NCBI RefSeq assembly: GCF_021233055.1
Contig: NZ_CP089538.1
Span: 62,001-126,000 of the forward strand
Length of the DNA: 64,000 bases
Source: Spirosoma oryzicola
GTDB taxonomy: Bacteria > Bacteroidota > Bacteroidia > Cytophagales > Spirosomataceae
Direction: 5' to 3'
Shown: positions 55,823-64,000 of the stretch, in pieces
Position numbering within the stretch: the stretch's first letter is position 1
How the letters are laid out: each line of letters begins with the position of its first letter
The notes under the pieces: generated by a model
Seen by the model: only the letters and a program-made list of their open reading frames with translations
The model's database searches: none
What the model was told of the DNA's origin: nothing
Translations under genes and position numbers: made by a program

Positions 55823-56590
55823 TTAACGATCTGATAATTGGGTCGATGATTGACCGGCCGCACTGGTGCCTGCTGACTGACTAAGTTCCGCATCAATAAT
55901 CCGATACGTCTCTTCGCGCAGCCAGGCCACATTTTCCTGGGTCAAACCTGTCGTCGAGATAGGTGGATGAATGACGGCCCGAAGCGGAAACCGGTGCATT
56001 CTGACTTTTTCGGTGTCAGGCAGGATTTTGTAATTCGTCAGCAAGGTGATGGGTACTACCGGAACCTGCTGCTGAATCGCCATAATAAATGCGCCATCTT
56101 TAAACGGGTGGTGCATTTTAGGCGGCTCTTTTGCCCGGATGCCTCCCTCGGGAAAAATCATGATGCTTCGGCCCGAAGCCAGCGTTCGAATCGATTTCGC
56201 TAGTGAATAAGCCCGGCTTTTGGCCTGTTCGCGATCCACCTGAACGTGCAGTTTAGCGAACATGTATCCTAACAACGGAACATGTTTGACTTCGCTTTTT
56301 CCAATGAAGGCGTAATAGTTTTTGACAATCACACCCATTGCGGCTATGTCGAGGTACGAGAAGTGGTTAGCGCAAAACACGTACACTTGCTTCGGGTCCG
56401 GTTTAAACCGCCGTTCGACGTGAATCGAGATGCCGATGCCAGCAAAAAACAGAATACCCCAGATGTAATTAATCGTATGCGCCAGGGGTTTCCATTGATC
56501 GCGCTGTAAAAACACAAACTGGATCGGAAACAAGATCAGATACAACGCTACGAAATAAACAGCGCACCAAATCGTATACAGAAGCCGCAT
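55823..56590 (-). CDS. PlsC-type 1-acyl-glycerol-3-phosphate acyltransferase
   Basis: 255 residues. An N-terminal membrane helix (LYTIWCAVYFVALYLILFPIQF) precedes the acyltransferase motif NHFSYLD (HX4D, about 76-82) and FPEGGIRA (about 150-157). The family transfers an acyl chain to the sn-2 position in phospholipid synthesis at the inner membrane. Sits between purH and gatC on one strand, after a hairpin terminating purH. Confidence 0.92.
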   Translation of the reverse strand: MRLLYTIWCAVYFVALYLILFPIQFVFLQRDQWKPLAHTINYIWGILFFAGIGISIHVERRFKPDPKQVYVFCANHFSYLDIAAMGVIVKNYYAFIGKSEVKHVPLLGYMFAKLHVQVDREQAKSRAYSLAKSIRTLASGRSIMIFPEGGIRAKEPPKMHHPFKDGAFIMAIQQQVPVVPITLLTNYKILPDTEKVRMHRFPLRAVIHPPISTTGLTQENVAWLREETYRIIDAELSQSAGTSAAGQSSTQLSDR

Positions 56591-56620
56591 AGGTGGTTGA
56601 ACCGCACTGGCGAACAGATT

Positions 56621-56685
56621 CGTATGACTTGCGTGCGCAACGCTGATTTATACCATTTCCGTCAGCCAGGCACGCAAGTCATACG
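56621..56685 (-). terminator. Hairpin between purH and the acyltransferase gene
   Basis: A perfect 15-bp inverted repeat (56621-56635 and 56671-56685) with a 35-nt loop. It lies 17 bp after the purH stop on the minus strand; there is no T tract. It probably separates purH transcription from the downstream gene or protects the purH 3' end. Confidence 0.6.
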
Positions 56686-56701
56686 GATTCCTACTTTAAA
56701 A

Positions 56702-58258
56702 TTAGTGTTTGAAGTGTCTGACGCCGGTTGTAACCATCGCCAGACCGTGCGCGTTGCAGTAATCAATCGAGTCCTGGTCGCGAACCGAACCACCCGGCTG
56801 AACCACCGCCGTGATCCCCGCCTGACCGGCAATTTCAACGCAGTCGGGGAAGGGGAAGAACGCATCGGAAGCCATCACCGCGCCGTGCAGATCGAACCCA
56901 AACGAACCCGCCTTTTCAATAGCCTGCCGCAGCGCGTCTACGCGCGAGGTTTGACCGACGCCACTAGCCAGCAACTGGTTTTTATTCGACAGTACAATTG
57001 TGTTCGACTTCGTATGCTTGCACACTTTCAGGGCAAACTCAAGCGCTTGCAGTTCGTCCGCCGTTGGTGCTTTTTGGCTAACTACCTTAAAGTCGTCTGC
57101 CGTTTCGGTCTGATTGTCTTTGTCCTGTTCCAGAACACCATTCAGGATCGTTTTGAACATGACTGTTGGTAGGGCAACCGACTTGCGTTTCAGGAGAATC
57201 CGGTTCTTTTTCGATTTCAGCAGCTCTAACGCTTCGGGCGCGAAGTCGGGCGCGATCAGAATTTCCATGAACAGTTTGTTCAGCTCTTCCGCCGTTGCCC
57301 GGTCGACCGTCGTGTTGGTGATGATTACACCGCCAAACGCCGATACCGGATCGCAGGAGAGCGCTCTGAGGTAAGCGTCCTGAGCCGTTTCCGCAGTAGC
57401 AATACCACAGGCGTTGGTGTGTTTGATAATCGCGAACGTACTACCTTCCGATGCTGCAAACTCGTCAATCAGTCCGACGCAGGCATCTACGTCCACGAGG
57501 TTGTTGTACGAAAGCTCTTTGCCGTGCAGCTTGTCGAACATCGCGTCCAGATCACCGTAGAACGTCGCTTGCTGGTGCGGGTTCTCGCCGTAACGCAGGT
57601 GGTTGGCCGGTAGGTTTTTGAAGTCGTTGATGTCGGCGGCTGACGAAGCTTTTTGCGTTGATTCCTGATCGTCTTTGGCGAAGTAAGCCTGAATAGCAGT
57701 GTCGTAGTGCGACGTTACGGCAAACGCTTCTTTGGCGTAGAAACGACGGTCGCTCAGGTCGGTTGCTCCGTTTTTCTCCGTCAGCAGTTGAACCACGTTG
57801 GCGTACTGATTCCGCGACGAGACGATCAGCACATCGTTATGATTTTTAGCAGCCGCCCGGATCAGCGAAATACCACCAATGTCTATTTTTTCAATAATGT
57901 CCTCATCCGACGCGCCCGACGCTACCGTTTCTTCGAACGGATACAGGTCTACAACGGCCAGGTCGATGGGCGGAATCCGGTGCCGCTCCGCCTGGGCAAG
58001 ATCTTCGGGCAATTCCCGACGGTAAAGAATCCCCCCCATAACGGCTGGGTGAAGCGTTTTAACGCGACCGCCGAAAATAGACGGGTATCCGGTTAGATCT
58101 TCAACGGCGGTAACAGGAATACCGAGTTGTTCGATGAATGCCTGAGTGCCTCCGGTTGAGTACAGCCGCACGTTGTGTTCGTGCAGAAGCCGTACGAGTG
58201 GTTCGAGACCATCTTTGTAATAAACGGAGATCAGTGCAGAGGAGATTTTAAGAGACAT
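56702..58258 (-). CDS. purH: Bifunctional AICAR transformylase/IMP cyclohydrolase
   Basis: 518 residues with both halves: the N-terminal cyclohydrolase (LISVYYKDGLEPLVRLL, STGGTQAFIEQLGIPV, GRVKTLHPAVMGGIL) and the C-terminal transformylase (LRYGENPHQQATFYGD, IKHTNACGIA, VSAFGGVI, SDAFFPFPDCVE). Together they carry out the last two steps of IMP synthesis. A TATCTTTG box on the minus strand at 58378-58385 is its likely promoter. Confidence 0.97.
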   Translation of the reverse strand: MSLKISSALISVYYKDGLEPLVRLLHEHNVRLYSTGGTQAFIEQLGIPVTAVEDLTGYPSIFGGRVKTLHPAVMGGILYRRELPEDLAQAERHRIPPIDLAVVDLYPFEETVASGASDEDIIEKIDIGGISLIRAAAKNHNDVLIVSSRNQYANVVQLLTEKNGATDLSDRRFYAKEAFAVTSHYDTAIQAYFAKDDQESTQKASSAADINDFKNLPANHLRYGENPHQQATFYGDLDAMFDKLHGKELSYNNLVDVDACVGLIDEFAASEGSTFAIIKHTNACGIATAETAQDAYLRALSCDPVSAFGGVIITNTTVDRATAEELNKLFMEILIAPDFAPEALELLKSKKNRILLKRKSVALPTVMFKTILNGVLEQDKDNQTETADDFKVVSQKAPTADELQALEFALKVCKHTKSNTIVLSNKNQLLASGVGQTSRVDALRQAIEKAGSFGFDLHGAVMASDAFFPFPDCVEIAGQAGITAVVQPGGSVRDQDSIDYCNAHGLAMVTTGVRHFKH

Positions 58259-58377
58259 GCTGTCGGGTGAAACAGCGCTAGTGCTGCTTCTGAAATTTAG
58301 TGATCAACACAGGCCAATCAACAACGAAGCCAACCCCGGACGTTTGTGGCCCGGTATTCGTGGTGCGGCCTGAAGCA

Positions 58378-58385
58378 CAAAGATA
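58378..58385 (-). promoter_or_regulatory. purH -7 box candidate
   Basis: TATCTTTG on the minus strand, 119 bp upstream of purH, is an exact match to the Bacteroidota -7 consensus. The -33 element is not clear. Confidence 0.45.
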
Positions 58386-58396
58386 ACCAAACGTCT

Positions 58397-58404
58397 TAAC
58401 TTTG
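58397..58404 (+). promoter_or_regulatory. Flippase-gene -7 box candidate
   Basis: TAACTTTG on the plus strand, 44 bp before the flippase start, is an exact TAnnTTTG match. It is only 11 bp from the facing purH box, so the two promoters may compete. Confidence 0.45.
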
Positions 58405-58448
58405 TCTGCCCAAGCACGAAAGCCTGAACTTGCCGCTGGGCACTATCA

Positions 58449-60038
58449 ATGAGTACATTCAAAAAATTAGCCAGCGATACGGCGCTGTACGGGGTTAGTA
58501 CCATCCTGGGACGGATGCTCAATTTTGCGCTGGTGCCGTTACAAACCTATGTTTTTACGCAGCCTGGTGAGATGGCCTCCAATGTGGAGCTGTACAGCTG
58601 GGTTGGTATTTTGCTGGTTGTCTACACGTTCGGTCTGGAGACCGCCTTTTTTCGATTTGCCGCCCGCTCCAACAAGTCGGGTAATCCTGACGACCGGATG
58701 AAAGTTTTCAACGAGACACTTAGTATCGTGCTGGTCATTAGTGCACTATTCACCACACTAATTATTCTGCTGACTCCGCAGATTGTGGTTTGGCTGGATT
58801 ATCCGGGTCAGCAGCTGTCTGTGATCTGGGTCGCGTTTATCGTCGCTATCGATGCCATCATGGCGATTCCGTTTGCGCGGCTGCGGGTCGAGAATCGGGC
58901 GCGTCGGTTCGTTCAGGCCAAGATCATCAACATCTTCATCGTCGTTGCACTGAACGTCTTCTTCTTGGTTATTTGCCGAGATATTTATAACGAAAAGTAC
59001 CTGACATTCCTCAAACCCGCTATTGACCTAATCTATTACCCGAGCATTGGACCTGGTTATATTCTGCTTGCCAACCTGCTGGGAAACGCCACGTATTTCG
59101 TGCTATTGCGTGATGCTTTTGCGGGGTTCCACTTCCGACTGAAAAAAGAAGAGGTTGCCGTTATGCTGGCGTACGCTGCTCCGCTGATGTTGACCAGTCT
59201 GGCTGGGCTAGTAAATTCCATGACCGACCGGCTGTTTTTGCAACATCTGCTTCCCGAAGGCTTTTATCCGGGCAAGACGAGCAAGGACGCGCTGGGTATC
59301 TATGGAAACTGCCTGAAACTGTCGGTATTTATGGCGCTGGTTATTCAGTCGTTTAAGTTTGCCGCCGATCCGTTCTTTTTCTCGCGAGCCGAAGATAAAA
59401 ACTCGCCGAAGCTGTTGGCCGACGTTACCAAGTGGTTCGTGATTGTCTGCGTGCTGATCTGGGTGGGGGTGAGTCTGAACCTGGACATTGTGGGCTTTAT
59501 GGTTTCGGAAAAATACCGCTCCGGTCTGTCGATTGTGCCATTCCTGCTGCTGGCTAACCTTTTTCTGGGTGTGTACTACAACATATCCTTCTGGTTCAAG
59601 CTTAGCGATAAAACCAAGTTCGGAACATTGATTACTGTTATTGGGGCTGGGATCACCATCGCTGGCAACATCATTTTGATACCTATAATGGGCTACATGG
59701 GTTGCGCCTTGGCCTTTCTTATTTCCAGCTTTGCGATGATGGTGATTTGCTACGTGCTGGGCGAAAAGTATTATCCCGTACCTTATCATGTGCAGTCGGC
59801 GGTGGGTTACGTGCTGGCAGGAGGGCTGCTGATTTACGCGTCCCAGTACGTTAAGATTTCGGACTTATGGCTTTCTGTGCCCTACCACCTGGCGCTGTTT
59901 GGCTTGTTTTTCGCAGCTATTCTGGTCGTTGAGCGGGAAACGTTTACACCCGTTCTAGCCCGACTCCGCCGGAAGAAGAGCAAAAATATATCCGTTCCTG
60001 AAGACCCGTCAGACGAACCGCTGATTCAAAAAGAATAA
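58449..60038 (+). CDS. Polysaccharide flippase/MOP-family membrane protein
   Basis: 529 residues with about fourteen membrane helices and the N-terminal KKLASDTALYGVSTILGRMLNFALVPLQTYVF of the oligosaccharide flippase family (RfbX/MATE-like). Two well-conserved segments are NPFALxF-type FRFAARSNKS and the central AYAAPLMLTSLAGLVNSMTDRLFL. It may flip a lipid-linked glycan such as LPS O-antigen or a peptidoglycan precursor. It is not near other glycan genes and is distinct from the EPS Wzx at 12893-14335, so its substrate is probably different. A cytoplasmic C-terminal tail rich in Arg/Lys follows the last helix. Confidence 0.85.
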   Translation: MSTFKKLASDTALYGVSTILGRMLNFALVPLQTYVFTQPGEMASNVELYSWVGILLVVYTFGLETAFFRFAARSNKSGNPDDRMKVFNETLSIVLVISALFTTLIILLTPQIVVWLDYPGQQLSVIWVAFIVAIDAIMAIPFARLRVENRARRFVQAKIINIFIVVALNVFFLVICRDIYNEKYLTFLKPAIDLIYYPSIGPGYILLANLLGNATYFVLLRDAFAGFHFRLKKEEVAVMLAYAAPLMLTSLAGLVNSMTDRLFLQHLLPEGFYPGKTSKDALGIYGNCLKLSVFMALVIQSFKFAADPFFFSRAEDKNSPKLLADVTKWFVIVCVLIWVGVSLNLDIVGFMVSEKYRSGLSIVPFLLLANLFLGVYYNISFWFKLSDKTKFGTLITVIGAGITIAGNIILIPIMGYMGCALAFLISSFAMMVICYVLGEKYYPVPYHVQSAVGYVLAGGLLIYASQYVKISDLWLSVPYHLALFGLFFAAILVVERETFTPVLARLRRKKSKNISVPEDPSDEPLIQKE

Positions 60039-60042
60039 TTAC

Positions 60043-60110
60043 CTGTATATGATGAACCCCTGTGGTGTTAGGTATTCGTACCTGACACCACAGGGGTTCA
60101 TCATATACAG
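60043..60110. terminator. 32-bp hairpin with TTCG loop between convergent genes
   Basis: The arms 60043-60074 and 60079-60110 pair along all 32 positions, with a single G-T wobble, around a TTCG tetraloop (60075-60078). It lies 4 bp after the flippase stop and 7 bp before the DUF4249 stop. No T tract follows on either strand, so it may act as an mRNA 3'-end shield as much as a terminator. Confidence 0.82.
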
Positions 60111-60117
60111 AGCCTCT

Positions 60118-61032
60118 TTAACGATTATCGTCTGGTCGTATATTCTCGTTGACGATACGAGCCGTCCGGCTGCGAACGGCTGACGCAATAAAGAAACCGA
60201 CCGGTTTCCGTCCACTCGGATTGGTATTGGTAATGTTCGTTGGAACGTTAGCGGGTGGTGTTGCAAACAGTCCTCCGTTTGTAATTTGCGTTCGAAGCGC
60301 ATCCCAGAAATTATAGGCTTCCAGTGATAACGACTGTACTTCTACCTTGACTTCCTCGTTGAGCGCATACAGGCTATCAGGATTGACCGACCGGCGAATG
60401 GGCTGGATAAATAATAAACCGTCGGTGTCGGCGCTTCCTCGAAAAGCCGCGTCCTGAACAATAATAATATCACGGGCTCTGGCCTGCAATGTACCATTCC
60501 GGTAATAGCGAATCCGGTAGTAGTCAACGGCGCCGGGAAGGTCGCGGGTGTAAAATTCGGCCCGGTAGCCTTCTACCTTGGAAAGCGGATTGATTTTGGT
60601 TTTTGCAAATACCAGCGAGTCAACGATGGGAACCCGATTGATAGCAGAACTCGCCCGGTAGGTTTCTCCACCCAGATTAATTGTAAGCTGATAAGTGCGG
60701 CCAACGTGTCCGAGGGTATCCGTCGTAGAAGCGGGTTGCCAGACGTAATAACCATCGTTGTTTTCGTCCGTAAAAGCATAGGACTTACCGACATTATCCG
60801 TTACGGTTACGGTTGCGCTTAGCGCGGCTGAGGGTGTACCGCTGTTAAAATAAGGTGCTGTTTGGGTCAGATGGATCGTTTGCGGACCCGGCTGGTCAGT
60901 AAGAATAGCATCGACCGACAGTTGCGTTGGACCAGTATCTAACTTGGCATCAATGACAGTCTCGCATCCTGACAAGCTACCCAGAACCAGCAGGCAAAGG
61001 ACCAATGGATATAAAAACGAAAGTCGTTTCAT
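60118..61032 (-). CDS. DUF4249 outer-membrane lipoprotein
   Basis: 304 residues with a lipoprotein signal (LVLGSLSGCE, lipobox Cys near 23). The DUF4249 pattern follows: VDAILTDQPGPQTIHLTQTAPYF, TVTVTDNVGKSYAFTDENNDGYYVW, and a middle Ig-like part. It is co-directional with and 63 bp downstream of the TonB-dependent receptor gene, the standard arrangement. It probably helps the receptor take up its ligand. Confidence 0.9.
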   Translation of the reverse strand: MKRLSFLYPLVLCLLVLGSLSGCETVIDAKLDTGPTQLSVDAILTDQPGPQTIHLTQTAPYFNSGTPSAALSATVTVTDNVGKSYAFTDENNDGYYVWQPASTTDTLGHVGRTYQLTINLGGETYRASSAINRVPIVDSLVFAKTKINPLSKVEGYRAEFYTRDLPGAVDYYRIRYYRNGTLQARARDIIIVQDAAFRGSADTDGLLFIQPIRRSVNPDSLYALNEEVKVEVQSLSLEAYNFWDALRTQITNGGLFATPPANVPTNITNTNPSGRKPVGFFIASAVRSRTARIVNENIRPDDNR

Positions 61033-61095
61033 GGACTAAAATGGCTAGTGAGGTGTGTTCAAACGGGCGCGATGTACAACAGCCTCGTGAATTCG

Positions 61096-63507
61096 TTAGA
61101 ATTTGAAGTTGTAGGTCACCGACGGAATAAGCGTTGCGAAAACTGAATACTTGATCGCTTCCGTTACGCGGGGATTGTCTTCGTTTGGCTGGAAAAAGAC
61201 CGAGAACGGATTCTTACGGGCGTAGACGTTATAGACGGAGAAAACCCAGTTGTCTTCTTTCCGCTTACCGGGACGTTTCCGGCCTTGTAACGTGGCCGCC
61301 AGGTCGAGCCGGTGGTACGCCGGAATCCGGTAGTTGTTGCGTCCGTTTATGACTTGCCCTACGTAGCCCTGAAATTCAAATCGGTTGGTTGGGAATGTGG
61401 CGGGGGTACCGCTGGCTAAGGTAAACGTCGCCGAAAAATTCCAGCGTTTTGCTCGTGGCGGATCGAAGAGCAGCACCGATGTCAGGGTATGCCGTTTGTC
61501 GAAGCGCGTCGCGTACCAGTCACCGTTGTTGATACCGGCGACCTGACGTTCCGTTTTAGCCAGGGTGTAGCTAATCCAGCCGTTTACTACGCCCGTGTTG
61601 CGCTTCACGTAAAATTCTGCTCCATAAGCCCGACCCCGACCACTTAACAGTTCGCCTTCCAGGTACTTGTTTAAGATCAGGTTAGCGCCGTCGATGTAAT
61701 CGATTTGATTTTGCAGCCATTTGTAGTACACTTCAACGGAGGCTTCAAACTCCTGACCCGATCGGCCAAAGTTTTTAAAGTAACCACCCGCTATCTGGTC
61801 GGCAATCTGCGGACGGATATTATTTGTGGAGGGCGTCCAGATGTCCAGCGGTGTTGACGCTGTGGTGTTTGAAATCAGGTGAATATACTGCGCCAGCCGG
61901 TTGTAACTCAGCTTGACCGAGCTATTGTCTCCCAGTTCGTACTTAGCTGCAAAACGCGGTTCCCAGTTGCCGTAGGTCTGAATCGTTTTGCCGCCCCGGT
62001 AGTCAAGCGTCGTCAGCACGTTCCGTCGTTGGCCGACGGGCACATCCGTCTGAAAAATGTACGCCTGACCTGGTCCGATGTAGTTGAACAACGAGTAACG
62101 AAGTCCGTACTGAAGCTGTAATTTGCCCGTAAGCTGCTGCTCGTTGCCAATGTATAGCGCGTTTTCTAAGCCGTATTTGCTTTCCAGCCCAAACGTGCGA
62201 ATGGAGCCAGAACTGGCGGCTGTAGCCGTTCCAGGTTGAAAGTCGTGCAAAATAGACTGGCCACCGAACGTGATGGTGCTTTTACCGAGAAACAATGAGA
62301 AATCGGGTTTGATACTATAATCGACGATACGCGAGCCAGTGCGGAAAAAGTCGTTTTGCCGCTTACGCTTCAGGTCGGAGTCGAGCGAATAATCATAGTT
62401 GCTGTAATAGGCCGTGGTATTCAAAAACAAGCGGTCGCTGAACACGTGGTTCCAACGGGCTGAAAGGGTAGTACTGCCCCAGTTAAAGCCGAAATCGGAG
62501 CCGAACACATCACGACCCAAGTAACCCGACAAATACACAATGTTCTTGTCGTTGATGCGGTAGTTGCCTTTGGCCGTCAGGTCGTAGAAGTAAAATTTAG
62601 CACCACGGAGATCACTGTTGAGGAATGGCTGCGCCAGAATATCCGCGTAGGAGCGTCGACCCGCTATAATAAACGAACCTTTGCCTTTGAAAAGCGGTCG
62701 TTCGTATGACAACCGGCTAAAAATAAGGCCGATACCGCCGTTTAGTTCTGGCTTTTTGGCGTTGCCTTCTTTCAGTCGTACGTCGAGAATTGACGCGATC
62801 CGACCGCCGTAGTTGGCCGGAATTCCGCCCTTAATCAGCTTCACATCTTTAACGGCGTCGGGATTGAAAACGGAAAAGAAACCAAATAAGTGAGACGAGT
62901 TGTAGACGGGCGCTTCGTCTAGGAGTACCAGGTTCTGATCGATACTACCCCCGCGTACATTGAAACCTGTAGCGCCTTCGCCCACCGTTGAAACACCTGG
63001 TAAAAGCTGAATGCTGCGCACAACGTCAACTTCGCCGAGCAGCGCCGGAATACGCTTCAGTGTTTTGACCTCAATCTGATTAACGCTCATGGCGATACTC
63101 TTTACGTTATCGTCTTCACGTTTGGTCGAAACAACAACTTCCTGTAGTTGTTTGCCTTCTTCGCTTAGTTCAAGATCAAGCCGAAGGTTGCGGTCGGTTA
63201 GTGTTACCGATTTATTTTGTTTCTCGTAGCCTACGTAAGAGATAATCAGGTTGTAGTTGCCGGGAGGGACGGTTACGGCGTAGAACCCATAGTTGTTGGT
63301 TACAGCTCCGGTACCCGTTTCTTTCACGTAAACGGACACGCCAATCAAGCCTTCACCGTTCGACGCGTCTTTAATATAGCCGCTTACTGTCAATTGGGCA
63401 GGTGCGGCTTTCCCAACACCCATTGTGTTCTGATCGGTCTGTGCCCGTACCGTACTGATCGGTATAAGAAACAGGCATAAGAGCCGGATAAGTACCTTGT
63501 TTTTCAT
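61096..63507 (-). CDS. TonB-dependent receptor with carboxypeptidase-regulatory-like N-terminal domain
   Basis: 803 residues. A signal peptide (LIRLLCLFLIPISTVRAQ) is followed by a carboxypeptidase-regulatory-like beta-sandwich (about 38-125, VSGYIKDASNGEGLIGVSVYVKE-type start), a plug (about 126-230, VLLDEAPVYNSSHLFGFFSVFNPDAVKDVKLIKGG) and a large outer-membrane barrel ending in an aromatic (VTYNFKF). It imports a ligand through TonB energy. The partner DUF4249 lipoprotein lies downstream. Ligand unknown; iron chelates or oligosaccharides are both possible. Confidence 0.95.
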   Translation of the reverse strand: MKNKVLIRLLCLFLIPISTVRAQTDQNTMGVGKAAPAQLTVSGYIKDASNGEGLIGVSVYVKETGTGAVTNNYGFYAVTVPPGNYNLIISYVGYEKQNKSVTLTDRNLRLDLELSEEGKQLQEVVVSTKREDDNVKSIAMSVNQIEVKTLKRIPALLGEVDVVRSIQLLPGVSTVGEGATGFNVRGGSIDQNLVLLDEAPVYNSSHLFGFFSVFNPDAVKDVKLIKGGIPANYGGRIASILDVRLKEGNAKKPELNGGIGLIFSRLSYERPLFKGKGSFIIAGRRSYADILAQPFLNSDLRGAKFYFYDLTAKGNYRINDKNIVYLSGYLGRDVFGSDFGFNWGSTTLSARWNHVFSDRLFLNTTAYYSNYDYSLDSDLKRKRQNDFFRTGSRIVDYSIKPDFSLFLGKSTITFGGQSILHDFQPGTATAASSGSIRTFGLESKYGLENALYIGNEQQLTGKLQLQYGLRYSLFNYIGPGQAYIFQTDVPVGQRRNVLTTLDYRGGKTIQTYGNWEPRFAAKYELGDNSSVKLSYNRLAQYIHLISNTTASTPLDIWTPSTNNIRPQIADQIAGGYFKNFGRSGQEFEASVEVYYKWLQNQIDYIDGANLILNKYLEGELLSGRGRAYGAEFYVKRNTGVVNGWISYTLAKTERQVAGINNGDWYATRFDKRHTLTSVLLFDPPRAKRWNFSATFTLASGTPATFPTNRFEFQGYVGQVINGRNNYRIPAYHRLDLAATLQGRKRPGKRKEDNWVFSVYNVYARKNPFSVFFQPNEDNPRVTEAIKYSVFATLIPSVTYNFKF

Positions 63508-63725
63508 TCGGTTGTTTGTAAATTACAAGCTAGAGGTTTTGTTCAAACTGCTTTTGCCTATAGAGTCGTAAAAGTAGACAAGTGATTGGCTGTCTTTACG
63601 AAAAATTAGATGAAACAGCGAATTTCGATTGTGAATGGCGTGGTTTATTGTACTTAAACAGTAAAACTGCCTGGGTGTGGGCTAAATTGTGTGTTATTGG
63701 TATCCGCTTTTTTGTACATATAGTG

Positions 63726-64000
63726 ATGACTTCGTTACGCATTCTCTTTTTTATTCTACTGGCGCTTCCCCAAACGGGCCTAGCTCAATCCTTGCTATGG
63801 GAAGTCTCCGGCAACGGGCTCAAGCAGCCTTCCTACCTGTTCGGAACCTACCACATTCTTAAAGACAGTTATCTCGACAAAGCCCCTACGGTCCGAACAG
63901 CTTTCGATGCGGCCCAGGGAGTCGTCGTTGAAACAACGGTCGATTCATCGGCCATGCTCAACATGGCGATGCGCGCCCTGATGCCAGGCAATAGCTTGAA
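63726..64000 (+). CDS. TraB/GumN family protein (3' end outside window)
   Basis: The first 91 residues are visible. A signal peptide (MTSLRILFFILLALPQTGLAQ) is followed by LLWEVSGNGLKQPSYLFGTYHI, the opening motif of TraB/GumN proteins, whose GTxH region is proposed to be part of a metal-dependent hydrolase site. Family function is poorly known. The gene continues past base 64000. Confidence 0.87.
   Translation, partial: MTSLRILFFILLALPQTGLAQSLLWEVSGNGLKQPSYLFGTYHILKDSYLDKAPTVRTAFDAAQGVVVETTVDSSAMLNMAMRALMPGNSL

Noticed and set aside
56597..57172. A 191-codon open frame on the plus strand inside purH
   Set aside because: It is antisense to a well-conserved purH. Long open frames opposite high-GC coding DNA are common, and its composition is not protein-like.
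57707..58096. A 129-codon open frame antisense to the purH N-terminus
   Set aside because: Same reason; the purH frame is complete and conserved.
59208..59789. A 193-codon open frame antisense to the second flippase gene
   Set aside because: It lacks any recognisable motif and overlaps a clear membrane protein gene in full.
1..64000. CRISPR arrays, transposases, tRNA and rRNA genes
   Set aside because: I looked for regularly spaced repeats, DDE or IS-type reading frames, and tRNA-like folds, and saw none. A tRNAscan or CRISPR finder run would settle it.

Overview
The window looks like chromosomal DNA of a Bacteroidota bacterium of the order Cytophagales, most like Spirosoma or a relative. 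The grounds are a type IX secretion sorting domain, a TonB-receptor/DUF4249 pair, Bacteroidota-type -7 boxes (TAnnTTTG), starts without Shine-Dalgarno sites, and the family make-up. This is inference from gene content; no rRNA marker, tRNA, CRISPR array or insertion sequence was seen.

Bases 1-24,800 form an exopolysaccharide (EPS) locus with a natural-product cluster inside it. It opens with the 3' end of a Wzc-like chain-length/kinase gene. Two abutting megasynthase genes follow: A-PCP-KS-AT-ACP-aminotransferase (833-7522) and C-A-PCP-TE (7523-11593). All main catalytic motifs appear intact, and the A-domain pocket codes resemble those for proline and glycine. The predicted product is a proline-primed, once malonyl-extended, beta-aminated unit joined to a glycine-like residue. 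Facing these genes are a cupin-fold Fe(II)/2-oxoglutarate oxygenase, a Wzx flippase and a secreted glycoside hydrolase. Next come an Sfp-type phosphopantetheinyl transferase, an alpha-1,2-fucosyltransferase, and a reverse-strand block: initiating sugar transferase fused to a receiver domain, O-antigen ligase/polymerase-like protein, GT2 and GT1. A single-domain response regulator with Glu in place of the phosphoacceptor Asp ends the region.

Bases 25,300-39,100 are mostly housekeeping or general genes: a very large exported protein of unknown function, prmA, an ABA4-like membrane protein, an S41 peptidase, a DEDDh exonuclease, an ECF sigma/anti-sigma/two DUF4097 operon, a PPK2 polyphosphate kinase and msrA.

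Bases 39,200-64,000 hold a small membrane protein with an RND efflux permease, a lone ECF sigma factor, a YodC-like small protein, an outer-membrane barrel, a prolyl oligopeptidase, an SGNH esterase with DUF11 repeats, a DUF1553/DUF1501 pair, an alpha/beta hydrolase, gatC, a PlsC-type acyltransferase, purH, a second polysaccharide flippase, a DUF4249/TonB-receptor pair and the start of a TraB/GumN-family gene. Several convergent junctions carry unusually long, near-perfect hairpins; the one at 60043-60110 has a 32-bp stem closed by a TTCG loop.

The most novel candidate is the hybrid NRPS-PKS pair with its PPTase and oxygenase, nested inside an EPS locus whose initiating enzyme appears to be under two-component-type control.
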